From Thermodesulfobacteriaceae bacterium (GTDB taxonomy: Bacteria; Desulfobacterota; Dissulfuribacteria; Dissulfuribacterales; UBA3076): a DNA stretch of 8,302 bases. The DNA is taken from the NCBI GenBank assembly GCA_012961845.1, contig DTYO01000134.1:1-8302 (forward strand), written 5' to 3'. This document shows, one piece after another, positions 1-6,195 of the stretch (its first letter is position 1; the number at the start of each line of letters is the position of its first letter). The translations under genes and the position numbers were made by a program. Below the pieces are notes generated by a model that saw only the letters and a program-made list of their open reading frames with translations, did not search any database and was not told the origin of the DNA.

Positions 1-20
1 GCCGCAGGGTGGTGCAGTCC

Positions 21-123
21 CACCAGATCTGCCGCGCTGTCAGGGGGTATGAAGTGCCGGGGCATGTACCAGTACCTCTTCCCCTGTGCATCTCCGGCAG
101 ACTTGCGTGCCGAATGATCCGAG
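21..123. repeat. Intergenic repeat family 1, copy A (upstream of purC)
   Basis: Diverged direct repeat of the segment at 2970-3069. Three blocks align in the same order with nearly the same spacing: 21-43 with 2970-2992 (19 of 23 identical), 87-99 with 3033-3045 (12 of 13), and 100-123 with 3046-3069 (17 of 24). A short match (TGAAGT-CC, 50-58 and 2998-3006) lies between them. Copy A also holds an inverted pair TGCCGG (55-60) / CCGGCA (94-99) that could close a hairpin, but copy B does not preserve those pairings. It ends about 30 bases before the purC start, so it may lie in the leader. Function unknown; left boundary uncertain because the window starts here. Confidence 0.65.
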
Positions 124-147
124 ACGAAATCTACACTATCAGGTAAT

Positions 148-152
148 GGAGG
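148..152 (+). promoter_or_regulatory. Shine-Dalgarno of purC
   Basis: GGAGG lies 4 bases before the ATG at 157 but only 1 base before the adjacent in-frame ATG at 154. This favours the second of the two consecutive ATG codons as the real start. Confidence 0.6.
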
Positions 153-156
153 AATG

Positions 157-1032
157 ATGACAGTCTATGAAACAGATTTTCAGGGAATAAAACTGCTGCA
201 CAGGGGCAAGGTAAGGGACGTCTATGAGATAGACGACAAACTACTTATAGTGGCTACTGACAGGCTCTCAGCCTTTGATGTGGTCCTTCCGACACCAATT
301 CCTGAAAAGGGAAGAATTCTGACTCAGATGTCGCTGTTCTGGTTTGAGAAGCTCAAGGATATAGTGGACAATCATCTTATCTCAGCAGATATTCATGAGT
401 ATCCTGATGATCTGAAAGCCTATTCAGATGTCCTTGCAGGCAGAAGTATGCTGGTGAGAAAGGCCGCTCCTCTACCTATAGAATGCATAGTCAGGGGGTA
501 TATCACTGGTTCAGGCTGGAAGGACTACCAGCTGACGGGTTCAGTCTGTGGAATCAGACTGCCTGACGGGATACTTGAATCACAGCAGCTGCCTGAACCC
601 ATATTTACTCCATCCACCAAGGCGGCGGCGGGTGCCCATGATGAGAATATCAGTTTTGACCATGCCAAGGGGCTGATGGAGGGGGATACCGCCGAAAAGG
701 TCAGAGATATCAGCCTGAATCTCTACAGGGAGGCAGCGGGCTATGCCAGAGACCGTGGTGTAATAATAGCTGATACCAAATTCGAGTTTGGCATGGTGGA
801 CGGAGAGATTATCCTGATAGATGAGGTTTTGACCCCGGATTCATCAAGGTTCTGGCCTGCGGATGAATATGAGGCCGGGAGACCCCAGGCCAGTTTTGAC
901 AAGCAGTTTGTCAGAGATTATCTGGAGTCCATCACATGGAACAAGCAGCCCCCGGCTCCTGAACTGCCTGACGAAATCGTCGCCAGGACGACCATCCGTT
1001 ACGAAGAGGCATTAAAACGTATAGTTTCGTGA
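157..1032 (+). CDS. purC: Phosphoribosylaminoimidazole-succinocarboxamide synthase (SAICAR synthetase)
   Basis: Cytoplasmic ATP-dependent ligase of de novo purine synthesis; it joins CAIR and aspartate to give SAICAR. Counted from the ATG at 154, the nucleotide-binding N-terminus GKVRDVYE is at residues 18-25. The two family signatures follow: PLPIECIVRGYITGS at 106-120 and IIADTKFEFG at 204-213. The acidic LIDEVLTPDSSRFW stretch at 221-234 is also typical. About 291 residues is the long form, compared with about 237 in Escherichia coli, and the frame looks intact. The start was set at 157 from the spacing to GGAGG. It is the first gene of a probable + strand unit with the nuclease and deacetylase genes, although about 100 bases separate it from the nuclease start. 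A repeat copy occupies the region just upstream. The identification is very secure; operon membership is inferred. Confidence 0.97.
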   Translation: MTVYETDFQGIKLLHRGKVRDVYEIDDKLLIVATDRLSAFDVVLPTPIPEKGRILTQMSLFWFEKLKDIVDNHLISADIHEYPDDLKAYSDVLAGRSMLVRKAAPLPIECIVRGYITGSGWKDYQLTGSVCGIRLPDGILESQQLPEPIFTPSTKAAAGAHDENISFDHAKGLMEGDTAEKVRDISLNLYREAAGYARDRGVIIADTKFEFGMVDGEIILIDEVLTPDSSRFWPADEYEAGRPQASFDKQFVRDYLESITWNKQPPAPELPDEIVARTTIRYEEALKRIVS

Positions 1033-1131
1033 TGGGCGTGTCAACGGCACGGATGCTTCAGGCAGCCATAACCGGACAGTGCATAATCTGTGTATATGGA
1101 TTCAGGTGGGATTTCAGTCTGTGCAACCTTT

Positions 1132-1791
1132 ATGAGATGTATCTTGGACATGTATGTGTTCCAGGCCGGCGGTCTTGTCTTGCTGGCAGCAGTGGTTTTA
1201 TGTGTCGTGTGTTCGTGTTCTTCCGCCGGGGAGGTGAAGTATCACACAGTAACGCATGTCATAGATGGTGATACTGTCTGTATGGATAACGGGATCAAAT
1301 TCCGGTATAGAGCTGTAAATGCACCTGAAATTGCCCATGAAGGTAAACCAGGGGAGCCCATGGGGCTGGAAGCCCTGATACGTAACCGGCAGCTTGTACA
1401 TGGCAGGAAGGTCCGGATCGTTCAGGATTCGGACAGGGTAGACCGTTTTGGCAGGATGCTGGGTTATCTTTACCTGCCGGACGGCAGAATGGTGAATGAA
1501 ATACTTGTGAGGGAAGGTCTTGCATTTGTCTGCCTGTATGGCCGAACTTCAGGGTATCGCAGGAGTCTTCTCGCCGCCCAGAGGAATGCAATTGAAAAGA
1601 AGCTGGGAATATGGTCTCTGCCTCCATCCAGACCGGAAATATACTATCTGGGGAATTGCAGGTCGTTGAGATTTCACAGGCCGTGGTGTCCCAACGGAAG
1701 AAAAACCCGGAAAAGCAACAGAATTATCTTCAAAACCAGAGAAGATGCCTTTAAGGAGGGGTATTGCCCATGCAGGAAATGTCGACCTTGA
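1132..1791 (+). CDS. Secreted or lipid-anchored thermonuclease-like (SNase) protein with C-terminal Ada-type metal-binding domain
   Basis: Predicted exported nucleic-acid phosphodiesterase. The frame is open from an ATG at 1090 (233 residues), but the ATG at 1132 (219 residues) puts a short n-region directly before the hydrophobic segment and was preferred. No start has a clear ribosome site. Numbered from 1090: hydrophobic segment 28-41, possible lipobox V40-C41-S42-C43 (signal peptidase I cleavage near A46 is an alternative). The SNase fold follows with VIDGDTV (57-63), R72 (like Arg35 of the staphylococcal enzyme), VNAPE (76-80, E80 like Glu43) and GR at 121-122 (Arg87). The position of calcium ligand Asp40 is Asn77. 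From about 185 a tail with FHRP (195-198), C200, C228 and C231 resembles the zinc-binding domain of Ada often fused to such nucleases. The 3' end overlaps the deacetylase gene. Confidence 0.88.
   Translation: MRCILDMYVFQAGGLVLLAAVVLCVVCSCSSAGEVKYHTVTHVIDGDTVCMDNGIKFRYRAVNAPEIAHEGKPGEPMGLEALIRNRQLVHGRKVRIVQDSDRVDRFGRMLGYLYLPDGRMVNEILVREGLAFVCLYGRTSGYRRSLLAAQRNAIEKKLGIWSLPPSRPEIYYLGNCRSLRFHRPWCPNGRKTRKSNRIIFKTREDAFKEGYCPCRKCRP
1753..1759 (+). promoter_or_regulatory. Shine-Dalgarno of the deacetylase gene inside the nuclease gene
   Basis: AAGGAGG is a full consensus site located within the last codons of the nuclease gene. It is 10 bases before the ATG at 1770 and 4 bases before an in-frame TTG at 1764; ATG 1770 is the better start. 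The arrangement suggests translational coupling between the two genes. Confidence 0.7.
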
Positions 1792-2819
1792 TAATACGGG
1801 ATATGCAGTATCTTGACCATGACCCCGGGCCAGGCCATCCAGAATCACCCGAGAGGCTTAAGACCATATATAAGCGTCTTGATCGTGAAGATGTGGCAGG
1901 GCTTTTCAGGTCCATGGTACCGAGGCCGGCAAGCCGGGAGGAACTGGCATGGAACCATTCTGAGAGATACATAGAACGTATAGCCAGGACGTCAGGGGGA
2001 ACTCATAAGCAGCTGGATCCCGATACCGCGACCAGCGCAGGCTCATGGGAGGCTGCGTGCCTCGCGGCGGGAGGTGTGTTCACGGCAATGGATGCCATAG
2101 TAGAGTCCAGTGCCCGGAACGGCTTCGCACTTGTGAGGCCCCCCGGGCATCATGCAGAATTTGATCATGCAATGGGTTTCTGTCTTTTCAATAACATAGC
2201 TCTGGGTGCCCATTATGGTATAAAAAAACTCGGTGCCGAAAGAATTCTGATAGTTGACTGGGATCTTCACCATGGAAACGGTACCCAAAACAGTTTTTAT
2301 GATAATCCTGATGTTCTTTACTTCTCGACTCATCAATATCCCTATTATCCTGGAAGCGGTTCCCTACATCAGGTAGGAAGGGGAAAAGGGGAGGGATTTA
2401 CTGTAAATGTTCCCATGTCCCCAAGTGCAGGTGACAGGGAATACGGAGCTGTCTTTAACAAGATTCTGGTTCCTGTATGCAGAGAATATTCACCGGATTT
2501 CATTCTTGTGTCCGCCGGATTCGATACTTACCACCATGATCCCCTGGGAGGCATGAAAGTGACTGTCAAGGGGTTTGCCTACCTTGCAAGGATTCTCCTC
2601 GGGCTTGCAGAAACCTGCTGTCAGGGCCGGATCGTCTTCTGCTTGGAGGGGGGCTACAATCTCCAGGGACTGAGAGACGGGATAATGGCAGTGCTGTATG
2701 AATGCCGCGGAATGAGTATTTTGGACAATGAGGATGCTGCAGAAATCGGCTGTACAGAAGCAGAACTATTGATAATTGATCAGGTAAAAGAGGTGCAGAA
2801 AGAGTACTGGTCCCTGTAA
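1770..2819 (+). CDS. Histone deacetylase family protein (class II-like zinc amidohydrolase)
   Basis: Zinc-dependent deacylase of the arginase/deacetylase fold. Bacterial members remove acetyl or related acyl groups from lysine side chains, polyamines or small amides; the substrate here cannot be read from sequence. Numbered from the TTG at 1764 (subtract 2 for ATG 1770): entry motif PGPGHPESPERL at 21-32; catalytic His pair in RPPGHH, H129-H130; class II-like AMGFCLFNN at 136-144; zinc ligands D167 and H169 in VDWDLHHGNGT; third ligand D254 in SAGFDTYHHDP; catalytic tyrosine Y298 in LEGGYNL. All catalytic residues are present, so activity is expected. About 350 residues is normal for the family. 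There is no signal peptide, so it is probably cytoplasmic. It overlaps the nuclease gene by 22 bases. Acetoin-utilisation AcuC is a related family but a less good fit than the class II-like group. Confidence 0.95.
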   Translation: MQEMSTLIIRDMQYLDHDPGPGHPESPERLKTIYKRLDREDVAGLFRSMVPRPASREELAWNHSERYIERIARTSGGTHKQLDPDTATSAGSWEAACLAAGGVFTAMDAIVESSARNGFALVRPPGHHAEFDHAMGFCLFNNIALGAHYGIKKLGAERILIVDWDLHHGNGTQNSFYDNPDVLYFSTHQYPYYPGSGSLHQVGRGKGEGFTVNVPMSPSAGDREYGAVFNKILVPVCREYSPDFILVSAGFDTYHHDPLGGMKVTVKGFAYLARILLGLAETCCQGRIVFCLEGGYNLQGLRDGIMAVLYECRGMSILDNEDAAEIGCTEAELLIIDQVKEVQKEYWSL

Positions 2820-2969
2820 AAGGCAACAGGCATTCAGCCCGGATTGTTCGCTTCAATAGCCAAGCAAACAATATAGACATAATTAACAGCAGATTACATA
2901 AAATATGGTGAGTCAAAAACTGCACCAGAAAAGTGTTCGGTATTTGAAGCCACAAGAAGTTCGCGATTT

Positions 2970-3069
2970 CACCGGATCTGCTGCATTGTCAGGAGTTTGA
3001 AGTACCAAAGTAAGCCTGTGCTCTCTCCGCCTTGCATCTTCGGCAACCTAGCGAACCGAATTATCCGGG
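2970..3069. repeat. Intergenic repeat family 1, copy B (downstream of the deacetylase gene)
   Basis: Same-orientation partner of 21-123. The best blocks are 2970-2992 and 3033-3045. The distance between blocks is 41 bases here against 44 in copy A. The two copies are about 2.95 kb apart and bracket the three-gene purC unit. Its 3' end carries a small possible stem, GAACC (3053-3057) with GGTTC (3068-3072), that copy A lacks. There is no open frame through it. It may be a member of a dispersed repeat family or a structured element; no known family was recognised. Confidence 0.65.
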
Positions 3070-3213
3070 TTCAATGATAATTGTTACTTCGTTGTTGATG
3101 GTAGTGGACATTCCTGATCGACTGCAGGGCTGATCTGCCAGCTCGGTTCAAGTCCTGAGTACAAAATGACGAACATTGTCTATAGGGCACCTGTGAAACA
3201 TTCATCCTTTCTC

Positions 3214-3230
3214 CGTACAAGTGTTGTACG
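3214..3230. promoter_or_regulatory. Perfect dyad, possible operator or hairpin
   Basis: CGTACAA-GTG-TTGTACG is a perfect 7-base inverted repeat around a 3-base centre, followed on the + strand by AAAAAAA (3231-3237). A + strand intrinsic terminator needs Ts, not As, after the stem, and the - strand reading has no T-run after it. A protein-binding dyad is therefore the more likely reading. It lies about 160 bases before the cyclase start chosen here. The regulator is unknown. Confidence 0.35.
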
Positions 3231-3284
3231 AAAAAAATAATCGTCGAAATATCATGAATGTGTCTGCTGTTGTTTTTCTTGTTC

Positions 3285-3326
3285 GCCCTGGTTTCGGAAC
3301 AGAATTCATGATTTTTAGAGGTGCCT
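3285..3326. repeat. Intergenic repeat family 2, copy upstream of the diguanylate cyclase gene
   Basis: Aligns in the same orientation with 5669-5713. The shared core is GAACAGAATTC, then one variable base, TGAT, one variable base, and TTTAGAGGTG (3297-3323 here; 5682-5709 in the other copy, which has one extra A near the start). Similarity extends leftwards into GCCCTG-type sequence and weakly rightwards to about 3345. The GTG that would begin the longest cyclase frame (3321) is inside the core, so that codon is probably not a start. Confidence 0.6.
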
Positions 3327-3389
3327 GTATATGATCCAAGACTTGTTGTTCTGATTACTCATCTGCTGCACATATACTGCAGGCTTGAT

Positions 3390-4406
3390 ATGCTGGAGCT
3401 TTTTTCCAAATCCAAAAAAAAATGGGAGGAGATATTCAAGGATGTCTACGATGTGGCCAGGAGCGCACTCAAAAACTTGGTAATCCAGAGTACACCGCCC
3501 CTCCCCGTCTTTTATGAGCGTGAATTTGTCGAAGTTGCCAAGAGTTTGAAAAAAGATGATCTTGTCATGGTGGCCACCGGTGACAAGGCATTATTTGAAC
3601 AAAAGCTCCTTGATACAGTGCATGCCACCCGGGATAGTGTATATTCCGCCAGAAATATACTGCTTGATTTTGAAAAAGAGGCCGAAAAATGTATCGGTCA
3701 GATCGAACAGGATCTGACGGGCATGCGTGAACAGCTTGTTCGGATGGACAAAGAAGCAGACATAGTATTCAGCAAGGACGCTGATTCAATTCAGACGGTC
3801 AACGAACGCTTTCAGAACCGGCTGACGGATGCCATTTCGGGGATGAAAAAACAGGAGGCCGTACTGGATGAACTCAGGCGCCATGTGCGTCTGGATCCTC
3901 TCACCAACATATACAATCGCAGGTCCTGGGACAATGATCTCAATGAGATGGTGATGCAGGCGCTGGAAGATTCTGGTGAACAGGGACCGATTGCCATAAT
4001 AATAGCTGACTTGGACCATTTCAAGAAAATCAACGATAACCACGGCCATCCTGTCGGTGATGCAGTTCTCAAGCAATTTGCCGGTCTACTCCAAGAACAT
4101 TTCAAGGGTGCAGGCAGTGTATACCGATATGGCGGTGAGGAGTTCGGGATAATTCTCACCGGCATGAGCGGAGATGCGGTAATGGATATTGCAGGCAGAT
4201 TTAAGGACCGCCTGATGCGCAGCTGTTTTACTGCTGACAGGGGAAGGATCAGAATGAAGATTACGGCCTCTTTCGGTATCTGCGAATGGAAACCTTCCAT
4301 ATCTAAGGAAATGCTGGTAAAAGCCGCAGATGACGCTTTGTATGAAGCCAAGCGGACCGGAAGAAACAAGATAGTTGCTGCAAGGACTTTTCAAAAAGCT
4401 GTATAG
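3390..4406 (+). CDS. Cytoplasmic diguanylate cyclase (GGDEF domain)
   Basis: Makes the second messenger c-di-GMP from two GTP. The chosen ATG at 3390 gives 338 residues and has GCAGG (3379-3383) 6 bases upstream. The frame continues 23 codons further up to a GTG at 3321, but that part is repeat DNA. Numbered from 3390: charged helical N-terminal region 1-167 with coiled-coil character from about 87, no membrane segment and no recognisable sensor domain; then the GGDEF domain with LDPLTNIYNRR (168-178), metal-binding DLDHFKKIND (207-216), active-site GGEEF (248-252) and FGICEW (295-300). The active-site motif is intact. The inhibitory RxxD site before it reads KGAG (239-242), so classical product inhibition at that site is probably absent. 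No phosphodiesterase domain is attached. It converges with the DHH gene at 4544. Confidence 0.94.
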   Translation: MLELFSKSKKKWEEIFKDVYDVARSALKNLVIQSTPPLPVFYEREFVEVAKSLKKDDLVMVATGDKALFEQKLLDTVHATRDSVYSARNILLDFEKEAEKCIGQIEQDLTGMREQLVRMDKEADIVFSKDADSIQTVNERFQNRLTDAISGMKKQEAVLDELRRHVRLDPLTNIYNRRSWDNDLNEMVMQALEDSGEQGPIAIIIADLDHFKKINDNHGHPVGDAVLKQFAGLLQEHFKGAGSVYRYGGEEFGIILTGMSGDAVMDIAGRFKDRLMRSCFTADRGRIRMKITASFGICEWKPSISKEMLVKAADDALYEAKRTGRNKIVAARTFQKAV

Positions 4407-4543
4407 AATATGTTCCGGTTTTGTTACAGGAGTGAAGACCAGTCACAGGGAAAGCAGCCGGAATGCGTGAGATCACAGGGTGTTGCAGATACAGGTTGAG
4501 GTGTATAATTGCCTGAAGGAGCCTGCCAATGCAGTGGTGCTGT
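4407..4543. other. Convergent intergenic spacer between the cyclase and DHH genes
   Basis: 137 bases separate two stop codons facing each other. A bidirectional terminator would be expected, but no strong GC stem with a T-run is visible. The only internal pattern seen is the 8-base word TCACAGGG twice in the same orientation, 30 bases apart (4443-4450 and 4473-4480). Confidence 0.4.
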
Positions 4544-5614
4544 TCAGACAAGGTGTTTTACAATGAGGCGATGAAGAGTATTGGTTGAAAAAGATACCCT
4601 GTCCACGTCCGGTAGGTTCTCACACGGAATCTCCGCCCTGGCACTCTGCCTGTGTCCCCCTGCCGATCCTACCTTGCCGAAAACCCGTGCAGCCAGTTTG
4701 CCTGCATCCTTCTTATAGCCGTCGCATCGAAAGATTACTACCAGTTTCTTCCCATACTGACCAGACACGATAACCCACCCCATGTCGTGGACATGGGTAA
4801 AAAAATCAGCCACAATGACGAGTATGTCGGGATTTGTGACCTGCCCGAGGTGGACATAAATGCGTTTCTTGCTGATTTTCATGGACTGAAGGGCACTCTT
4901 GAAGTATTTTAGTTCGGCTTTTCTGATGTCGGAAGTCTCTATCTTGTTCAAGAGCTGCTGATTGATTCTTTTGAACAGATACTGAAAACACAATACATCT
5001 GAATAAACTGCCTTCTTGGTAAAATTCTGGGTGTCCACCTTGATTCCATAGAAAAGGGCGGTGGCAAGTGCCACTGACGGCTTGATAGATGCCGCCTTCA
5101 GATATTCAGTTAGCATGGATGCGGTAGCGCCGTATTCAGGCCTTATGTCCACAAATTGTGCATGCCATCCCTGAGTGACAGGATGGTGGTCGATTACGGC
5201 ATCGTATGTTATGGATTCCAGATTAGAATTGTGAGGAGGCTGGCCGTCAACCAGAATGAACTTGGAAAAGCTGTCCCTTTTGGTTCCTCTCAAAGGCTGG
5301 ATGGGGATCTTGAGGAAATCGCGCATGGCAAGGTTGTTTACCCTGTCTATTTTGTTGGTATGGACGATAGTTACTTCATCCACACGGCGGCTGAGGATTC
5401 TTTTTATTGCAAAGGCGCTTGCCATGGAATCAGGGTCGGCGACTATCACTACAAGTACTCTGTCACTTCTCTTGAAAAGCTGCAGAAAGGATTTCAGTCT
5501 TTCCTTGTTGGATAGCCTCTTGGTTGCCTTTGCGAGGTGCTCAGGAGAAGGAAGAGATGCAGCTTCGTCCTGGGTGTTGCTGCTGCCGTTATTGTTGTTG
5601 TTTGAACTTCCCAT
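4544..5614 (-). CDS. DHH/DHHA1 family phosphoesterase
   Basis: Predicted metal-dependent phosphoesterase; members of this superfamily include RecJ, NrnA-type nanoRNases/pAp phosphatases and c-di-AMP hydrolases. The 356 residues include a low-complexity Ser/Asn start (2-13, five Asn in a row), then motif I ADPDSMASA (59-67), motif II ILVDGQ (120-125), the DHH motif VIDHHPV (140-146), motif IV YGIKVDTQ (189-196), and a C-terminal DHHA1 domain ending in the substrate-binding GSAGGHRQSARA (316-327). Motif I lacks the leading His of NrnA-type enzymes (HxNPD) and has the shorter DPDxxAS form. There is no signal peptide or membrane segment. No clear ribosome site precedes the ATG at 5614, and a family 2 repeat lies 55-100 bases upstream. 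The diguanylate cyclase next door makes a linear-dinucleotide (pGpG) role attractive, but that is inference. Family assignment is secure; substrate is unknown. Confidence 0.9.
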   Translation of the reverse strand: MGSSNNNNNGSSNTQDEAASLPSPEHLAKATKRLSNKERLKSFLQLFKRSDRVLVVIVADPDSMASAFAIKRILSRRVDEVTIVHTNKIDRVNNLAMRDFLKIPIQPLRGTKRDSFSKFILVDGQPPHNSNLESITYDAVIDHHPVTQGWHAQFVDIRPEYGATASMLTEYLKAASIKPSVALATALFYGIKVDTQNFTKKAVYSDVLCFQYLFKRINQQLLNKIETSDIRKAELKYFKSALQSMKISKKRIYVHLGQVTNPDILVIVADFFTHVHDMGWVIVSGQYGKKLVVIFRCDGYKKDAGKLAARVFGKVGSAGGHRQSARAEIPCENLPDVDRVSFSTNTLHRLIVKHLV

Positions 5615-5668
5615 GGTGTATATGTAGACAAAGTGACTGGTTTTCTCTCATCCGCGGTAATTTTTTCA

Positions 5669-5713
5669 TGCCCCCTGTTCTGAAACAGAATTCCTGATGT
5701 TTAGAGGTGGCCT
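5669..5713. repeat. Intergenic repeat family 2, copy upstream of the DHH gene
   Basis: Second copy of the element at 3285-3326, in the same window orientation. It reads GCCCCCTGTTCTG, then AAACAGAATTCC (5683-5694), TGATG (5695-5699), and TTTAGAGGTG (5700-5709). It includes a small possible stem CTGTT/AACAG (5675-5679 and 5684-5688). Relative to the DHH gene (read leftwards) it is in the promoter/leader area but in opposite orientation to its placement at the cyclase gene, so a fixed promoter role is unlikely. Confidence 0.6.
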
Positions 5714-5933
5714 TAATACCCTTCCAGATCTTTTAAAATAGTGGCCGCTTTATAAAGTATCCAAATATATTTATTACCAGTCAATGCAAATGGAGAAGTA
5801 CTGAAAGATGGGTTATTATAATATATGTAATTGGGCGGGCAACTTAAAAATGTGAAGAACAGTATTGTTGTTAATCCAACGGTCTGATCTTGTATCATAA
5901 AATGAATGATCCGTCCTTTTATTCATACTTCAT

Positions 5934-6089
5934 ATGGCAGTATTCATGTCGAAGAAGAAAAAAAAGAAGACAAGGCTACAAGCATATCACTGGATCTGGT
6001 TAGCACTTGCTGTCAGGGCAGGGCTTGACCTGAGAGGTGAATATCTCAGAAGACGCCATACATCAGGCGGAGCAGGCCGCAGCAAGTAG
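5934..6089 (+). CDS. Doubtful small lysine-rich reading frame
   Basis: An ATG at 5934 opens a 51-codon frame ending in TAG at 6087-6089; a second in-frame ATG lies at 5946. The product would begin MAVFMSKKKKKKTR, continue with a short aromatic/hydrophobic stretch containing YHWIWLALAV, and end in an Arg/Gly/Ser-rich tail. It could be a small membrane-associated basic protein. Nothing supports translation: there is no Shine-Dalgarno, the poly-lysine comes from an A-rich run, and no family is recognised. It lies alone on the + strand between two leftward genes. It may equally be chance or a gene remnant. Confidence 0.2.
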   Translation: MAVFMSKKKKKKTRLQAYHWIWLALAVRAGLDLRGEYLRRRHTSGGAGRSK

Positions 6090-6195
6090 TCTGGTGTGTA
6101 AAGAGATCAGATCTGCCTCAGGCACCGATTTAAACATGGTAATCCAGGAGGGCATGGATACCGGAAAGCAGTACAGGATCAGGGGGGCACGGGCT

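Larger units (their letters stand above)
2820..3389. other. Long non-coding stretch between the deacetylase and diguanylate cyclase genes
   Basis: No convincing gene on either strand. It contains, in order: an imperfect AT-rich inverted repeat at 2843-2872 (10-base arms with one mismatch, no following T-run); the words AGTCAAAAA (2911-2919) and GAAAAGTGTTCGG (2928-2940), which also occur in swapped order near 8161-8192; repeat family 1 copy B (2970-3069); a perfect 7-base dyad at 3214-3230; and repeat family 2 copy at 3285-3326. The stretch looks like repeat-rich intergenic DNA rather than a decayed gene. The start of the cyclase at 3390 is a judgement; the frame is open from a GTG at 3321. 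Confidence 0.6.
5615..6195. other. Long intergenic region between the DHH and DUF2802-like genes
   Basis: No secure gene. From left to right it holds the repeat family 2 copy (5669-5713), an AT-rich block at about 5735-5900 clearly poorer in G and C than its surroundings, a doubtful lysine-rich small frame (5934-6089), and about 100 bases of mixed sequence containing the near-palindrome TGCCTCAGGCA (6115-6125). It lies between two genes that both read leftwards: it is upstream of the DHH gene and downstream of the motility operon. No convincing terminator stem with a T-run was found after the operon. Confidence 0.5.

Noticed and set aside
1029..1271. 80-codon + strand frame overlapping the purC stop
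   Set aside because: Overlaps the nuclease gene in another frame, no homology seen, and its ATG overlap with the purC stop is probably chance.
2843..2872. Inverted repeat after the deacetylase gene as an intrinsic terminator
   Set aside because: The stem is AT-rich with a mismatch and a 10-base loop, and no T-run follows, so a terminator call is not supported.
3145..3155. GGTTCAAGTCC, identical in style to a tRNA T-loop
   Set aside because: The flanking 5-base stem does not pair properly, and no anticodon arm, D arm or acceptor stem is found around it.
3812..4369. 185-codon frame on the - strand
   Set aside because: Antisense to the conserved GGDEF domain, with no recognisable motif and no ribosome site.
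5256..5627. 123-codon and overlapping 119-codon frames on the + strand
   Set aside because: Both are antisense to the conserved DHH domain of the phosphoesterase; no motif of their own.
5713..5898. 61-codon - strand frame in the AT-rich spacer
   Set aside because: No ribosome site, composition follows the AT-rich background, no recognisable motif.
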